Shown here piece by piece: positions 18,085 through 27,288 of a DNA stretch of 64,000 nt (its first letter is position 1; the number at the start of each line of letters is the position of its first letter). The stretch covers positions 186,001 through 250,000 of the forward strand of contig CAVTBY010000003.1 in assembly GCA_963733085.1 (NCBI GenBank). Direction: 5' to 3'. Source of the DNA: Desertimonas sp963733085 (lineage in GTDB: Bacteria > Actinomycetota > Acidimicrobiia > Acidimicrobiales > Ilumatobacteraceae). The translations under genes were made by a program, and so were the position numbers. The notes under the pieces are model-generated. The model was not told where the DNA came from, did not search any database, and saw nothing but the letters and a program-made list of their open reading frames with translations.

Positions 18085-20136
18085 ATGACTGCGACCGGCG
18101 CCGTTCCGGTGCCGCCACTTCGTGGCAGCCGACGGGTCGGGCTGTTCACGCCCGGCATCGTCGCACGCGTGGTGCTCACCGCTGGGATCGTCGGCCTCCT
18201 CGTGTACTACGTCGGGTTCTCGGAGATCGCCACGACGGTCGCCAAAGTAGTGATCGCCGTGGTCATCACGATGGGGATCATCGTCGGCCTCAACTTGCTG
18301 TTCAACATGGTCTACGACCGCTGGACCGCGTTCCTCGCGACGATCGGATTCGTCCTCGGCGCGCTCACCTTTCTTGTCCTCGACGGCAATCGGTTGCTGC
18401 GCGAACTCGATCCCCGCCCGTGGACGTGGACGCTGATCGGCGGAGCGGCAGGCGCCGCGGTGCTCGCGATGCTCGGCGCCGTCCGCGGTCGGACGGCGAG
18501 ACCGTGGATCGGATTGGCCAGCTGCGGCGGGTTCGGCGTGCTCGTCGCCGTCGCCGTGGACGACAGCCAGTACCCCGGGCTCGACTGGGGGAAGCTTCTG
18601 GTGTGTACCGGCATCGGTTCGGCGATCGGGCTCGGGACAGCGCTGGTGCGGAGGCGGACGACCGCGCATGCCCTCGTTTGTGGCGCCATCGTCGGCGCTG
18701 CCGTCGGCTGGTTGATCGGGGCGTGGGGAGGCGCCGACGTCGGCGATGGAACCGTCGGCGAGGCACTGATCGCCACCGCCGTCCCACTCGCCGCCATCGG
18801 TGCTCGGATCGGGTTGTCGGGTCTTCCGAGCACGACGGCCCGGCGAAAGATCGAGGTGCGCTCGCGGGCGTGGATCTTCGTCACCCCGACGTTGTTGCTC
18901 GTCGCCGCCGGGCTGATCGTGCCGCTGGTGCGAACGGTCATCCTGTCGTTCAAGGACCGCAACGGCGAGGAGAACGTCGGCTGGCTGAACTACGGCGACG
19001 TCATCTACTCGCGGCGGCCAGCGGTCGCCGACCAGTTCGTCGATGCCGAGAACTGGTTCGATCGGCTGATCGGTAGCCAACTCTGGTGGCTGGGCGTTGC
19101 GGTTGTCGGTGTCGGAGTGGTGCTCGCGTTGGTCGCCGGGCGACTGCGCCGCCAGTCCTTCGCCGCCGAGCCGAGCAACGTCATCCCGATGCTCGTCGGC
19201 TTCTTCCTGGCGGCTTGCGCGGTGTTCGCCACGGTTCGAGGAACGCTGCCGAACAACTTGTGGTGGCTGCTCGTCGTGACCGCCCTGGCGACGGCGTTGG
19301 GTCTCGACGTCGCGGTGCTGGCCGATCGGGCTCGAGGCGAGAACCTCGCCAAGTCGCTGATCTTCCTGCCGATGGCGATCTCGTTCATCGGCGCAGGGAT
19401 CATCTGGCGGTTCATGTACGTGACGAGGAACCCGAGCCGGCCTCAGACCGGGCTGCTCAACGCGATCTGGGTCGGTCTCGGCGAGCTGAGCAACTCGCCG
19501 TGGCGATGGGTCGTCGCCGCGGTGATGCTCGCCATCGTCGCCGGGTTGCTGGTGCTGGCGTGGCAGAGCATCACCGCGGGAGAAGGCACGCGCGCCGGAT
19601 TCTCGATCGGCTTCGCCCTGTTCTTCGGCCTGCTCACGTTCCTGCTGCTCGTGCCGGGCATCGGCGGATTCGTGATCACCGACGACGGTGAGGTCGAACC
19701 GCAGGTCATCGACTTCATCCGCGAGCAGCCGTACAACAACATGTGGCTGATGGTCGTGCTGATCTGGTTGCAGGTCGGCTTCGCGATGGTGATCTTCTCG
19801 TCGGCGATCAAGGCCGTGCCAACCGAGCTGACCGAGGCGGCGCGGATCGACGGGGCGAACGACTCACAGGTCTTCTGGAAGGTCACGCTCCCTCAGATCG
19901 CCCCGACGATCGGCGTCGTCACGACGACGATCCTCGTCCTCGTGCTCAAAGTGTTCGACATCGTGAAGGTCATGACGGGGGGCCTGTACGGCACACAGGT
20001 CATCGCCAACCAGATGGCCAATTCCGTCACCGACCGCAATTCGGGGATCGCTGCCGCGTTGGCAACGCTGCTGTTCATCGGCGTTCTCCCGGTGATGTTC
20101 TACAACCTGCGCAGGATGCGAAGGGCAGGGCTCTAG
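18085..20136 (+). CDS. Unusually large ABC transporter permease (AglF-like C-terminus)
   Basis: 683 residues from ATG 18085, with a GGAGGAGG ribosome site. CUT1 permeases are usually near 300 residues. Here the recognisable transporter core starts only around residue 265 (RSRAWIFVTPTLLLVAAGLI). Even within it there are extra membrane segments before the EAA loop EAARIDGANDSQVFWKVTLP at about residue 585 and the AglF-like phrase KVFDIVKVMTGGLYGTQVIA. The first ~260 residues hold about seven hydrophobic segments of unknown role. The frame is intact throughout. The partner permease starts 2 bases after the stop. The extension may modulate transport or fuse a separate membrane module. Confidence 0.87.
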   Translation: MTATGAVPVPPLRGSRRVGLFTPGIVARVVLTAGIVGLLVYYVGFSEIATTVAKVVIAVVITMGIIVGLNLLFNMVYDRWTAFLATIGFVLGALTFLVLDGNRLLRELDPRPWTWTLIGGAAGAAVLAMLGAVRGRTARPWIGLASCGGFGVLVAVAVDDSQYPGLDWGKLLVCTGIGSAIGLGTALVRRRTTAHALVCGAIVGAAVGWLIGAWGGADVGDGTVGEALIATAVPLAAIGARIGLSGLPSTTARRKIEVRSRAWIFVTPTLLLVAAGLIVPLVRTVILSFKDRNGEENVGWLNYGDVIYSRRPAVADQFVDAENWFDRLIGSQLWWLGVAVVGVGVVLALVAGRLRRQSFAAEPSNVIPMLVGFFLAACAVFATVRGTLPNNLWWLLVVTALATALGLDVAVLADRARGENLAKSLIFLPMAISFIGAGIIWRFMYVTRNPSRPQTGLLNAIWVGLGELSNSPWRWVVAAVMLAIVAGLLVLAWQSITAGEGTRAGFSIGFALFFGLLTFLLLVPGIGGFVITDDGEVEPQVIDFIREQPYNNMWLMVVLIWLQVGFAMVIFSSAIKAVPTELTEAARIDGANDSQVFWKVTLPQIAPTIGVVTTTILVLVLKVFDIVKVMTGGLYGTQVIANQMANSVTDRNSGIAAALATLLFIGVLPVMFYNLRRMRRAGL

Positions 20137-20138
20137 CG

Positions 20139-21080
20139 ATGGCCGCGGGGATCGCCGATCCATCCCGAGCCGGCCCGGTGTACCGGTTCCTGCGTTCAAT
20201 CCCGACGTGGGCCCTGTGGTTGCTCGTGGTGGTGTGGTTGACGCCGACGATGGGTCTGTTGGTCAACTCGTTCCGGACCCGCGCCAAGCAGACGACCAGC
20301 GGGTGGTGGAATGTCTTCCTCGGCGATTGGGACGGCTTGACCCTCGACAACTATCGCGAGGTGCTCGACCCGGGACTGACCGGCGGCATGCGCGATGGGC
20401 TCACCAACTCTCTCGCCATCGCCCTCCCGGCCACGATCATTCCCATCGGGATCGCCGCCTTCGCCGCATATGCGTTCGCCTGGATCGACTTCCGCGGCCG
20501 CGAGGTGCTGTTCATCGCCACCGTGTCGCTGCTCGCCATTCCGTTGCAGATCGCCCTCGTCCCGCTCGTGCAGCTGTACAACAGCGGCGCCCATCTGACG
20601 ATCCCCTGGCTGGACAAGACGGTCACGGTGGTTCCCGATCTCGATCTCTACGGGACGACCAACGCGGTGTGGCTCAGCCACACAGCGTTCGCCCTGCCGT
20701 TCGCCATCTTCCTGTTGCACAACTACATCTCTTCGCTTCCCCGCGACCTGTTCGAAGCGGCCCGGATCGACGGGGCCGACCACTTCAAGATCTTCTGGCG
20801 GCTGGTGATTCCGCTGTCCATCCCGGTCCTCGCCGCGTTCGCCATCTTCCAGTTCCTGTGGACGTGGAACGACTACCTCGTCTCCGTCACGATGATCGGC
20901 GTCAATGCCCAGAACTGGCCGTCGACCGTCTCGATCGCCAACCAGGCCGGCGAGTTCGGCCAGCAGGAGCACATCCTCACCGCTGGAGCGTTCGTCCAAG
21001 CGGTGGTCCCGCTCGCCGTGTTCTTCATGCTCCAGCGCTTCTTCGTGCGCGGCATCCTGGCCGGCAGCGTCAAGGGCTGA
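20139..21080 (+). CDS. Carbohydrate ABC transporter permease (AglG-like)
   Basis: 313 residues from ATG 20139, two bases after the previous stop, so translation is coupled. Typical six-segment MalG/AglG layout with the EAA loop EAARIDGADHFKIFWRLVIP and the end FVRGILAGSVKG. It also has the AglG-like insert near WWNVFLGDWDGLTLDNYREV. It forms the channel with the large permease upstream. The ATPase gene lies just beyond, on the opposite strand. Confidence 0.92.
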   Translation: MAAGIADPSRAGPVYRFLRSIPTWALWLLVVVWLTPTMGLLVNSFRTRAKQTTSGWWNVFLGDWDGLTLDNYREVLDPGLTGGMRDGLTNSLAIALPATIIPIGIAAFAAYAFAWIDFRGREVLFIATVSLLAIPLQIALVPLVQLYNSGAHLTIPWLDKTVTVVPDLDLYGTTNAVWLSHTAFALPFAIFLLHNYISSLPRDLFEAARIDGADHFKIFWRLVIPLSIPVLAAFAIFQFLWTWNDYLVSVTMIGVNAQNWPSTVSIANQAGEFGQQEHILTAGAFVQAVVPLAVFFMLQRFFVRGILAGSVKG

Positions 21081-21089
21081 TGCCAACCG

Positions 21090-21136
21090 TCTGTGTCAGC
21101 GTGCACGACGTCGGCGGTCGTGTTCGCTGACACAGA
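21090..21136. terminator. Bidirectional terminator between convergent genes
   Basis: CTGTGTCAGC at 21091-21100 pairs with GCTGACACAG at 21126-21135, and an inner stem CACGAC/GTCGTG extends it. The long nested hairpin lies exactly between the stops of the AglG-like permease and the ATPase and can serve both strands. Confidence 0.78.
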
Positions 21137-21140
21137 GCGC

Positions 21141-22322
21141 TTACTGGATGCGTTCGCGGGTGGTGGCGTCGAAGAAGTGGAGGTTGTCGGTGGTGACGGC
21201 GACTTCGATCTGGTCGTCGGAGGTCTGCACTCGTGAGCGGGGGCTGAACCGGGCGACAGCGTTGGAGATGCCTTCGCCGAGCTCCTGCTCGGGGGCGTCG
21301 GGGTCACCGGAGTTGACCGTCTTGGCGTCGCCGAGCACGAAGTGGACCATCAACTCCGAGCCGAGCGCCTCGACAAGCTTGGCCTCCCCACGCAGGCGGC
21401 GGTCAGGCGCCGCATCGGTGGCGATGGCGGCGTCCTCGAAGTCCTCCGGGCGGATCCCGAGGACCACCCGCTGACCGCTGTAGTTGCCGAGGTTGGGGAA
21501 CCTCGCCAGCACCTCGGGACCGAACCCGACGGTCTGATTGCCGACCGTCACCGTGCCGCCGGCACCACCGTCGTTGACCGTCACCGTGCCCTCATACAGA
21601 TTCATCGACGGCGACCCGATGAACGCCGCGACGAACACGTTCGTCGGGTGGTCATACAGGTTCTGCGGCGTGTCGACCTGCTGCAGGTAGCCGTCCTTCA
21701 ACACAGCGACCCGATCACCCATCGTCATCGCCTCAACCTGATCATGAGTCACGTACACCGTCGTCACACCCAAATTGCGCTGCAAACTGGCGATCTCGGC
21801 GCGCATCTGCACCCGCAACTTGGCATCCAGGTTCGACAACGGCTCATCCATCAAGAACGCCTTCGGCTGACGCACAATCGCCCGACCCATCGCCACACGC
21901 TGACGCTGACCACCCGACAACTGCCCCGGCTTACGATCCAGCCACGGCTCCAACTCCAAGATCGCAGCAGCCTTGCGGACCCGCTCGTTGATCTCCCCCT
22001 TAGGCACCTTCGCCAACTTCAACGCAAACCCGATGTTGTCGAACACCGTCATATGCGGATACAGCGCATAGTTCTGAAACACCATCGCGATGTCCCGATC
22101 CTTCGGCTGCACATCATTGACCACCCGATCACCGATCATCATCGTCCCCGACGTAATCGTCTCCAACCCGGCGATCATCCGCAACGCCGTCGACTTCCCA
22201 CAACCCGACGGACCAACAAGCACCAAGAACTCGCTGTCGGAGATATCCAGGCTCAGATCGTGAATCGCCTGAAAGCCATTGTCGTAGACCTTGTTGACGT
22301 CATCCATAACCACGGTTGCCAT
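21141..22322 (-). CDS. Sugar ABC transporter ATPase (UgpC/MsiK/MalK-like)
   Basis: 393 residues from ATG 22322. Walker A is GPSGCGKST, the Q loop is in MVFQNYALYPHMTVFDNIGF, the signature is LSGGQRQRVAMGRA, Walker B is FLMDEPLSNLDAKLR, and the switch His is in VYVTHDQVEAMTMGD. A C-terminal TOBE/OB regulatory domain follows, with VVLGIRPEDFEDA. A start further upstream in the same frame lacks homology. The gene is convergent with the permeases and probably serves both CUT1 systems in the left part, as neither operon carries another ATPase. Roughly 21590-22300 uses more T- and A-ending codons than its neighbours, see findings. Confidence 0.95.
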   Translation of the reverse strand: MATVVMDDVNKVYDNGFQAIHDLSLDISDSEFLVLVGPSGCGKSTALRMIAGLETITSGTMMIGDRVVNDVQPKDRDIAMVFQNYALYPHMTVFDNIGFALKLAKVPKGEINERVRKAAAILELEPWLDRKPGQLSGGQRQRVAMGRAIVRQPKAFLMDEPLSNLDAKLRVQMRAEIASLQRNLGVTTVYVTHDQVEAMTMGDRVAVLKDGYLQQVDTPQNLYDHPTNVFVAAFIGSPSMNLYEGTVTVNDGGAGGTVTVGNQTVGFGPEVLARFPNLGNYSGQRVVLGIRPEDFEDAAIATDAAPDRRLRGEAKLVEALGSELMVHFVLGDAKTVNSGDPDAPEQELGEGISNAVARFSPRSRVQTSDDQIEVAVTTDNLHFFDATTRERIQ

Positions 22323-22387
22323 GCGCGGGATGATAACGCGTGTGACTTCTGTCGGACGCGGTCGGTCAGCGATAGCGTTGCCCGACC

Positions 22388-22987
22388 GTGAATCAGATGA
22401 AGACGCGGCTCCAGGCGCTGGGACTCCTCGACCGCGCAATCCGGGCATCAACCGACGAGGATCTGACGGCGGCCGTCGAGGCACTCGACGACGATCACCG
22501 CGAGGCGCTGGAACGGGTCGTCGGGGGCGAGGCTACGCCTGAAGCGATCCGCGAGGGCGCCACTAAGGGCCGCATCAACGGGACGATGGAGAGCATCGCC
22601 CTCGTGCTCACCGACGCGGCGTTGGCGGACTGCATCGAGAAGCTCGGCGACAACGCCGACAACCCGACGAGCGAGCAGCTCACCGAGGTACTACCCGGAG
22701 TCGTCGAGCGCCATGGACTGGCGATCACCCGGCTGATGCTGGCGTCCACCGTGGCCGGCGAAGCCGCCGCCTCCAACGCCATCCGCGACCTGCTCAAGCA
22801 CGACGACGTCGTCAAGCTGCCACCCGAGGAGCCGCGCCCGATCGCTCCCGCCGTCACGTCCGACGACGACGACACCAGCCCCGAGCGCGAAGCACTCAAG
22901 GCGAAGCGCGTCGAAGCCCGCCGCCGCAAGTCCGAGGAGGCCGCCCTGCGTCGCGAGCAATCCGCCCGCGACCGCGGCCGCACCTGA
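22388..22987 (+). CDS. Conserved hypothetical protein, charged C-terminus
   Basis: 199 residues from GTG 22388 (ATG 22397 is an alternative). It is largely helical and acidic in the first 150 residues, with a segment LALTDAALADCIEKLG-like in composition, and ends in an Arg/Lys/Glu-rich helix beginning KAKRVEARRRKSEE. No signal peptide, membrane segment or enzyme motif is seen. It is divergent from the ATPase gene by 65 bases. No family was recognised. The intact frame and strong codon bias support a real gene. Confidence 0.7.
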   Translation: MNQMKTRLQALGLLDRAIRASTDEDLTAAVEALDDDHREALERVVGGEATPEAIREGATKGRINGTMESIALVLTDAALADCIEKLGDNADNPTSEQLTEVLPGVVERHGLAITRLMLASTVAGEAAASNAIRDLLKHDDVVKLPPEEPRPIAPAVTSDDDDTSPEREALKAKRVEARRRKSEEAALRREQSARDRGRT

Positions 22988-23015
22988 CCGTTCCTCCATT
23001 GGAGCGTTTCCTGCT

Positions 23016-23056
23016 TGGAGTGTCAGCTGCCGGAAAACCCGGCACGTGACACTCCA
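23016..23056. terminator. Bidirectional terminator
   Basis: TGGAGTGTCA at 23016-23025 pairs with TGACACTCCA at 23047-23056. An inner GCCGG/CCGGC stem is capped by AAAA. It lies between the convergent hypothetical gene and ogt. Confidence 0.8.
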
Positions 23057-23082
23057 TCAGCAGCAAACACTCCGATCGGACA

Positions 23083-23577
23083 TCAGCGGTCGCGTTGGCG
23101 GACGGCGCGCTCGTGGTCGAGCAGCCAGGCCTTGCATTCGATGCCGCCGCCGAAGCCGGTGAGGTGTCCGTTGGCGCCGACGACGCGGTGGCACGGCACG
23201 ACGATGGGCAACGGGTTACGCCCGTTGGCGGCGCCGACGGCCCGTGCCTTGCGCGCGTCACCGAGGCGGCGTGCCTGCTCGCCATAGCTCACCGTTTCCC
23301 CGTAGGGAATCGTGCGCAGCGCCTGCCAGGCGGCGAGCTGGAACGCCGTCCCGTGCGGTGCGAGTGGGACATCGAACTCGAGGCGGTCCCCGGCGAAGTA
23401 CTCACGCAGCTCACCGGCCGCCTGAGCGAGGACAGCGTGGTCGGCGGGCGTCGTGTCCTCGGCTGCGGTCGTCGACGACGTCCTCTCGTCGGGCAGGTGG
23501 ACCTCGACGAGGGCATCGTCTGCGGCGACGAGCGTGATCGTGCCGATCGGGCTGTCGATGGTCGTGCGGTGGTTCAC
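23083..23577 (-). CDS. ogt: Methylated-DNA--protein-cysteine S-methyltransferase
   Basis: 164 residues from GTG 23577. The active-site motif IVVPCHRVVGANG, with the alkyl-accepting Cys, is present. So are the Asn hinge region (VGAANGRNPLP) and the helix-turn-helix segment IPYGETVSYGEQARRLG. It removes O6-alkyl groups from guanine in a suicide reaction. The start codon overlaps the stop of the AdaA-AlkA gene as GTGA, so the two repair proteins are made from one message, a common arrangement in the actinobacterial adaptive response. Confidence 0.94.
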   Translation of the reverse strand: MNHRTTIDSPIGTITLVAADDALVEVHLPDERTSSTTAAEDTTPADHAVLAQAAGELREYFAGDRLEFDVPLAPHGTAFQLAAWQALRTIPYGETVSYGEQARRLGDARKARAVGAANGRNPLPIVVPCHRVVGANGHLTGFGGGIECKAWLLDHERAVRQRDR

Positions 23578-25037
23578 AGGAGGGTCCTTTCCCAGAGGTG
23601 ATGGAGGGCGTACGAACGCCACGGTCGCCAACGTTCGGCGACGTCGACGGAAGCGCCGACGAGAGCGAGGCCCTGTTTGACGCCGAGGTCGTCGGGGAGA
23701 AACACGTCGGGGTCGCCGAGCCCACGCATCAAGACGTAGTCGGCGGTCCACGGCCCGATGCCAGGCACGTCGAGCAAGCCGCGCCGCACATCGGTCCGGT
23801 CGGCGCCGGCGTCGAGTGTGAGCTTTCCGAGGTCGGTCCGTTCGGCCAACTCGACGATCGTTGCCCGGCGGCGCGTCGGCATCGGCAGCAACACCTGATC
23901 GATGACGGCGAGCTGGCCGGGCGTCGGGAACACATGGGTGAGCGTTTCGTGGCCGAACGAGAGCGGCGAACCGACCGCCTGGACGATCCGCCCGGCGATG
24001 GTCCGGGCTCCGCGGACGGACACCTGCTGGCCGATGACGGCCCGCACAGCCGTCTCGAACGGATCGACGCTCCCGGGAACACGTAGACCCGGCCGCCCGG
24101 CAACGAGCGGGGCGAGGAACGCGTCGCCGGCCAACGCTGCGTCGATTGCCTCAGGATCGGCGTCGAGGTCGAGCAACCGACGCAAGCGGCGCACGGCGGG
24201 CGCCAGGTCGCGCCAGTCGGCGAGGCGGAATGCCACACGCACATGGGTACGCCCGGCCTTGACGACCGCTGTGCCGTCGACGCGGGCGACGCCGTGGCCG
24301 TTGGGGAGCGCCAGGGTGCGGACGAATGTGTCGCCGTCGAACGACTCGACGCCAGGAATCGCCCGGGACGCCAGGAACGACATCACGTGGTGCAGGTCGA
24401 ACGGCTGACGCACCGCCAGGTCGACGACGACTTCACCAGTGGCGGTCGCCGCCGCCTGGGTCCTGTCGCGGCGGCGTGCCGCGGCGACTCGCAACTGCGA
24501 CGGTGACGCCGCGAACACGGCCTGCACGGTGTCGTTGAACTGGCGGATGCTGCGGAACCCGGCGGCGAACGCGATCGCCGTGAACGGCATCGTCGACGTT
24601 TCGATGAGCACGCGGGCGGTGGTAGCCCGCTGCGCCCTGGCGATGGCGAGCGGGCCGGCGCCGAGCTCGTCGGTGACGAGGCGGTTGAGATGGCGGTCGC
24701 TGTAGTGCAGTCGCGCGGCCAGGCCGGTGACGCCGTCGCGATCTACGACACCGTCACTAATCAGTCGCATTGCCCGCGCAACTACGTCACCCCGCGTGTC
24801 CCATTCCGGCGATCCCGGCGAGGCATCGGGTCTACACCGCTTGCACGCCCGGTATCCGTGCTCGTGGGCCGCTGCCGCTGTCGGGTAGAACTCGATGTTG
24901 GTGGGCTTCGGCGTGACGGCCGGGCAGCTCGGGCGACAGTAGATGCCCGTGGTCCGCACGGCCCCGACGAAGTAACCGTCGAACCGGGCATCGCGGCTCT
25001 TGACGGCCCGATAGCACTGCTCGTGATCCAACACCAT
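23574..25037 (-). CDS. AdaA-AlkA fusion: methyl-responsive activator and 3-methyladenine DNA glycosylase
   Basis: 487 residues from ATG 25037. Residues ~1-75 form the Ada zinc domain with the four cysteines in GIYCRPSCPA and RACKRCRP; the first accepts methyl from phosphotriesters. An AraC-type HTH follows at ~85-185 (LNRLVTDELG, IAFAAGFRSIRQFN). The C-terminal ~290 residues are AlkA, with the helix-hairpin-helix LLDVPGIGPWTADYVLMRG and a downstream FLPDDLGVKQ that includes the expected catalytic Asp. It senses alkylation damage, activates its own operon and removes alkylated bases. Upstream in-frame starts were rejected, as the Ada domain begins right after ATG 25037. It is coupled to ogt. 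Confidence 0.94.
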   Translation of the reverse strand: MVLDHEQCYRAVKSRDARFDGYFVGAVRTTGIYCRPSCPAVTPKPTNIEFYPTAAAAHEHGYRACKRCRPDASPGSPEWDTRGDVVARAMRLISDGVVDRDGVTGLAARLHYSDRHLNRLVTDELGAGPLAIARAQRATTARVLIETSTMPFTAIAFAAGFRSIRQFNDTVQAVFAASPSQLRVAAARRRDRTQAAATATGEVVVDLAVRQPFDLHHVMSFLASRAIPGVESFDGDTFVRTLALPNGHGVARVDGTAVVKAGRTHVRVAFRLADWRDLAPAVRRLRRLLDLDADPEAIDAALAGDAFLAPLVAGRPGLRVPGSVDPFETAVRAVIGQQVSVRGARTIAGRIVQAVGSPLSFGHETLTHVFPTPGQLAVIDQVLLPMPTRRRATIVELAERTDLGKLTLDAGADRTDVRRGLLDVPGIGPWTADYVLMRGLGDPDVFLPDDLGVKQGLALVGASVDVAERWRPWRSYALHHLWERTLL

Positions 25038-25176
25038 GGTTCCATGATGGCCGCCGCCGGCCAACTTCACTAGCGGAAATCGGACAGCGACGATCAGACG
25101 CCTGCGCAGGGTTGAACTCTTTGGTTTCGTTGGCGACGTTGGTGGCGCCAAACATGCCAAAGACATGATCGCCGCC

Positions 25177-26373
25177 CTAGTGCAGGTCGGTGCTGGCGGC
25201 GGCGAGCGGGGCGACGGCGGGCATCGGCTCATCGCCTTCGGCAGTGGCCGGGATGACGACCGTGCGCAACACCCACACGCCGACGACACACAGGACGACG
25301 CCTGCGGCAAAGCCGGCCCGCTTGCCGAACACGTTGGCGAGTGCCCCGAGGGCCAGTCCGCCGACGGCCGTGCCGGCCTCGAAGAACATCGTGAACGAGG
25401 CGATCGCCCGTGGCCGCTCGACCTCCGAGGTGTGGTTGACGGTGTACGCCATCAGCGAGGGGTACATGAACGCCATTCCGACCCCGACGCACGCGGCGGC
25501 GACCCAGAGCGCCCACGGTTCGGCGACCGCAGCGAGCAACGCCAAACCAATGCCGAGCATCGTGAACGCGGTCGTCACCGACAGCCGCGGTCCGAGGCGC
25601 TCGGGCAGGCGGGCCCCGCCGAGACGCAGGACGAGGCACACGGCGCTGTAGACCGCGAACAGCCCGCCCGACCCGGACAGGCCGAGCGAGCGGGCGTAGT
25701 CCGGCAAGAACGCCGAGAACACGGCAAACGCGGCCATGCCCGTGGCGAGGACGACTCCAGGTCCGACGGCGTCCGGATGCAGCCAGCGGTCTCGTCGCCG
25801 CCGCGGGACCGCGGGTGCGGGCGAATCTGGCGACACGGCCGCGAACGCGAGGCGACGTGGCACACTCGTCGAGACGAGTGCGGCACCGACCGCGAACAAC
25901 CCCGAGAGCGCGAATGCGTTGCGGAATCCGGAGTTGCTGAGCATCGCCTCGCCGACGATCGGGCCCAAGCCGATGCCGCCGTAGACGGCGACGGAGAAGT
26001 ACGACGCCGCCTCGGCGCGGCGATCGGACGGACTGAGGTCGGCGATCAGCGTCATCGCGGCGACGAAGATCGCGGCCTCGCCGGCGCCGGTGATGCCACG
26101 CAAGACGAGCAGGACCGGCAGCGAATCGACGAACCCGTACATCGTGCCGGCAGCGGCCGCCAACAACGCGCCACCGATCATCACGGCGCGACGCCCGAAC
26201 CGCACGACAAGTTGGCCGATCAGCGGACGAACGGCGATCGCCGCGGCCGCAAACGTGGCGATCGCCAGGCCGAGGCCGAGCTCCCCGCTGCCGAGCTCGT
26301 CCTCGATGTACTTGGGCACGAGCGGGATGAGCACGCCGACGTACATGAAGAACGCGAATGTCGCCGCCGTCAC
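25177..26373 (-). CDS. MFS transporter
   Basis: 398 residues with about 12 membrane segments. The MFS loop 2-3 motif is seen as GQLVVRFGRRAVMIGGA, and a central cytoplasmic loop is rich in Arg and Pro. GTG 26373 is the only usual start, but the natural N-terminus seems to include about ten residues upstream in the same frame (LITRPFLA). These directly follow the stop of the transglutaminase gene, so a rare start codon is possible. The frame is otherwise intact. Drug or sugar efflux is the general expectation; the substrate cannot be told from sequence. Confidence 0.87.
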   Translation of the reverse strand: MTAATFAFFMYVGVLIPLVPKYIEDELGSGELGLGLAIATFAAAAIAVRPLIGQLVVRFGRRAVMIGGALLAAAAGTMYGFVDSLPVLLVLRGITGAGEAAIFVAAMTLIADLSPSDRRAEAASYFSVAVYGGIGLGPIVGEAMLSNSGFRNAFALSGLFAVGAALVSTSVPRRLAFAAVSPDSPAPAVPRRRRDRWLHPDAVGPGVVLATGMAAFAVFSAFLPDYARSLGLSGSGGLFAVYSAVCLVLRLGGARLPERLGPRLSVTTAFTMLGIGLALLAAVAEPWALWVAAACVGVGMAFMYPSLMAYTVNHTSEVERPRAIASFTMFFEAGTAVGGLALGALANVFGKRAGFAAGVVLCVVGVWVLRTVVIPATAEGDEPMPAVAPLAAASTDLH

Positions 26374-26415
26374 GGCGAGGAAGGGGCGCGTGATCAGGCG
26401 AGCGATCCGTTGAAC

Positions 26416-27288
26416 CTACAGGCGCCTCACCTCGACGGCGACGGTCAGTTGCTGTGACGCCGGCGGCCCGATGACGACACCGCGCACGGGCGCGACGTCC
26501 CCGTAGTCGCGCCCCCACCCCACGGTGATATGGCTGTCGATGGGCAGATGTCCGTTCGTCGGATCGAAGTCGACCCAGCCGAGCGACCCGGCCCAGACCG
26601 CACACCAGGCATGGGATGCGTCCATCGCGTCGTCCGCCCCAGCGGACTCGATGTAGCCGCTGACGTAACGGGCGGGCAGGCCGAACATGCGCAGGGCGGC
26701 GATCGCCAGGTGGGCGAAGTCCTGGCAAACCCCCCGCTTGGCGTCCAACACAGCGGCGAGCGGGGTTGACACTTCGGTGAACGCGTGGTCGTAGTCGAAC
26801 TGCTCGTGGATGGTGCGGCAGAGCGCTCGTGTCGCTTCGACGATCGGTCGGCCCGGCGCCAACGCCGGCGCGGCCAGATCTCGGACGCTCGCCCGGTCGG
26901 CATCGTCGTTCACGAGTGCGACGCCACCAGCGAAGGGCCTGACTGCGAGCGCGTCCGGACCGCGCAGGCCGGGTACCGATGCCGCCACGGCTTCCCAGCG
27001 CGGACCGGCATCGTCGAGCTGGATCGGCAACAGAGTCACGTCGGACTCGGCACGCACGCTGAGTCGGTCATGTTGGTGGTGGATTCCGAGCTGCACCACA
27101 CGGTTGCCGAACACGTCGCCGCGCTCGGCGCGCTCGTCGGGCTCCGGGTCGACCGTGATGGAAGTGTGATCGACCCGCTGCCAGGGTGTCGCCCGCGGAG
27201 TGACGACGGCGAGTGTGTAGCCGTCGCTCATCGGCAATGCGTACTGGTACGTCGTTTGATGAGCGACGCGAAAGCGCTGGCTGTTCAT
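26416..27288 (-). CDS. Transglutaminase-like cysteine protease family protein
   Basis: 290 residues from ATG 27288. An N-terminal bacterial transglutaminase-like beta domain (FRVAHQTTYQYALPMSDGY) precedes the catalytic core. Cys is in AKRGVCQDFAHL at about residue 173, His in DASHAWCAVW and Asp in GWVDFDPTNG, giving the complete triad. No signal peptide is seen. The start overlaps the alpha-E gene stop as ATGA. In many bacteria this protein is encoded with an alpha-E protein and a circularly permuted ATP-grasp enzyme. Here the third partner is missing because the cluster is cut at about 27840. Confidence 0.92.
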   Translation of the reverse strand: MNSQRFRVAHQTTYQYALPMSDGYTLAVVTPRATPWQRVDHTSITVDPEPDERAERGDVFGNRVVQLGIHHQHDRLSVRAESDVTLLPIQLDDAGPRWEAVAASVPGLRGPDALAVRPFAGGVALVNDDADRASVRDLAAPALAPGRPIVEATRALCRTIHEQFDYDHAFTEVSTPLAAVLDAKRGVCQDFAHLAIAALRMFGLPARYVSGYIESAGADDAMDASHAWCAVWAGSLGWVDFDPTNGHLPIDSHITVGWGRDYGDVAPVRGVVIGPPASQQLTVAVEVRRL

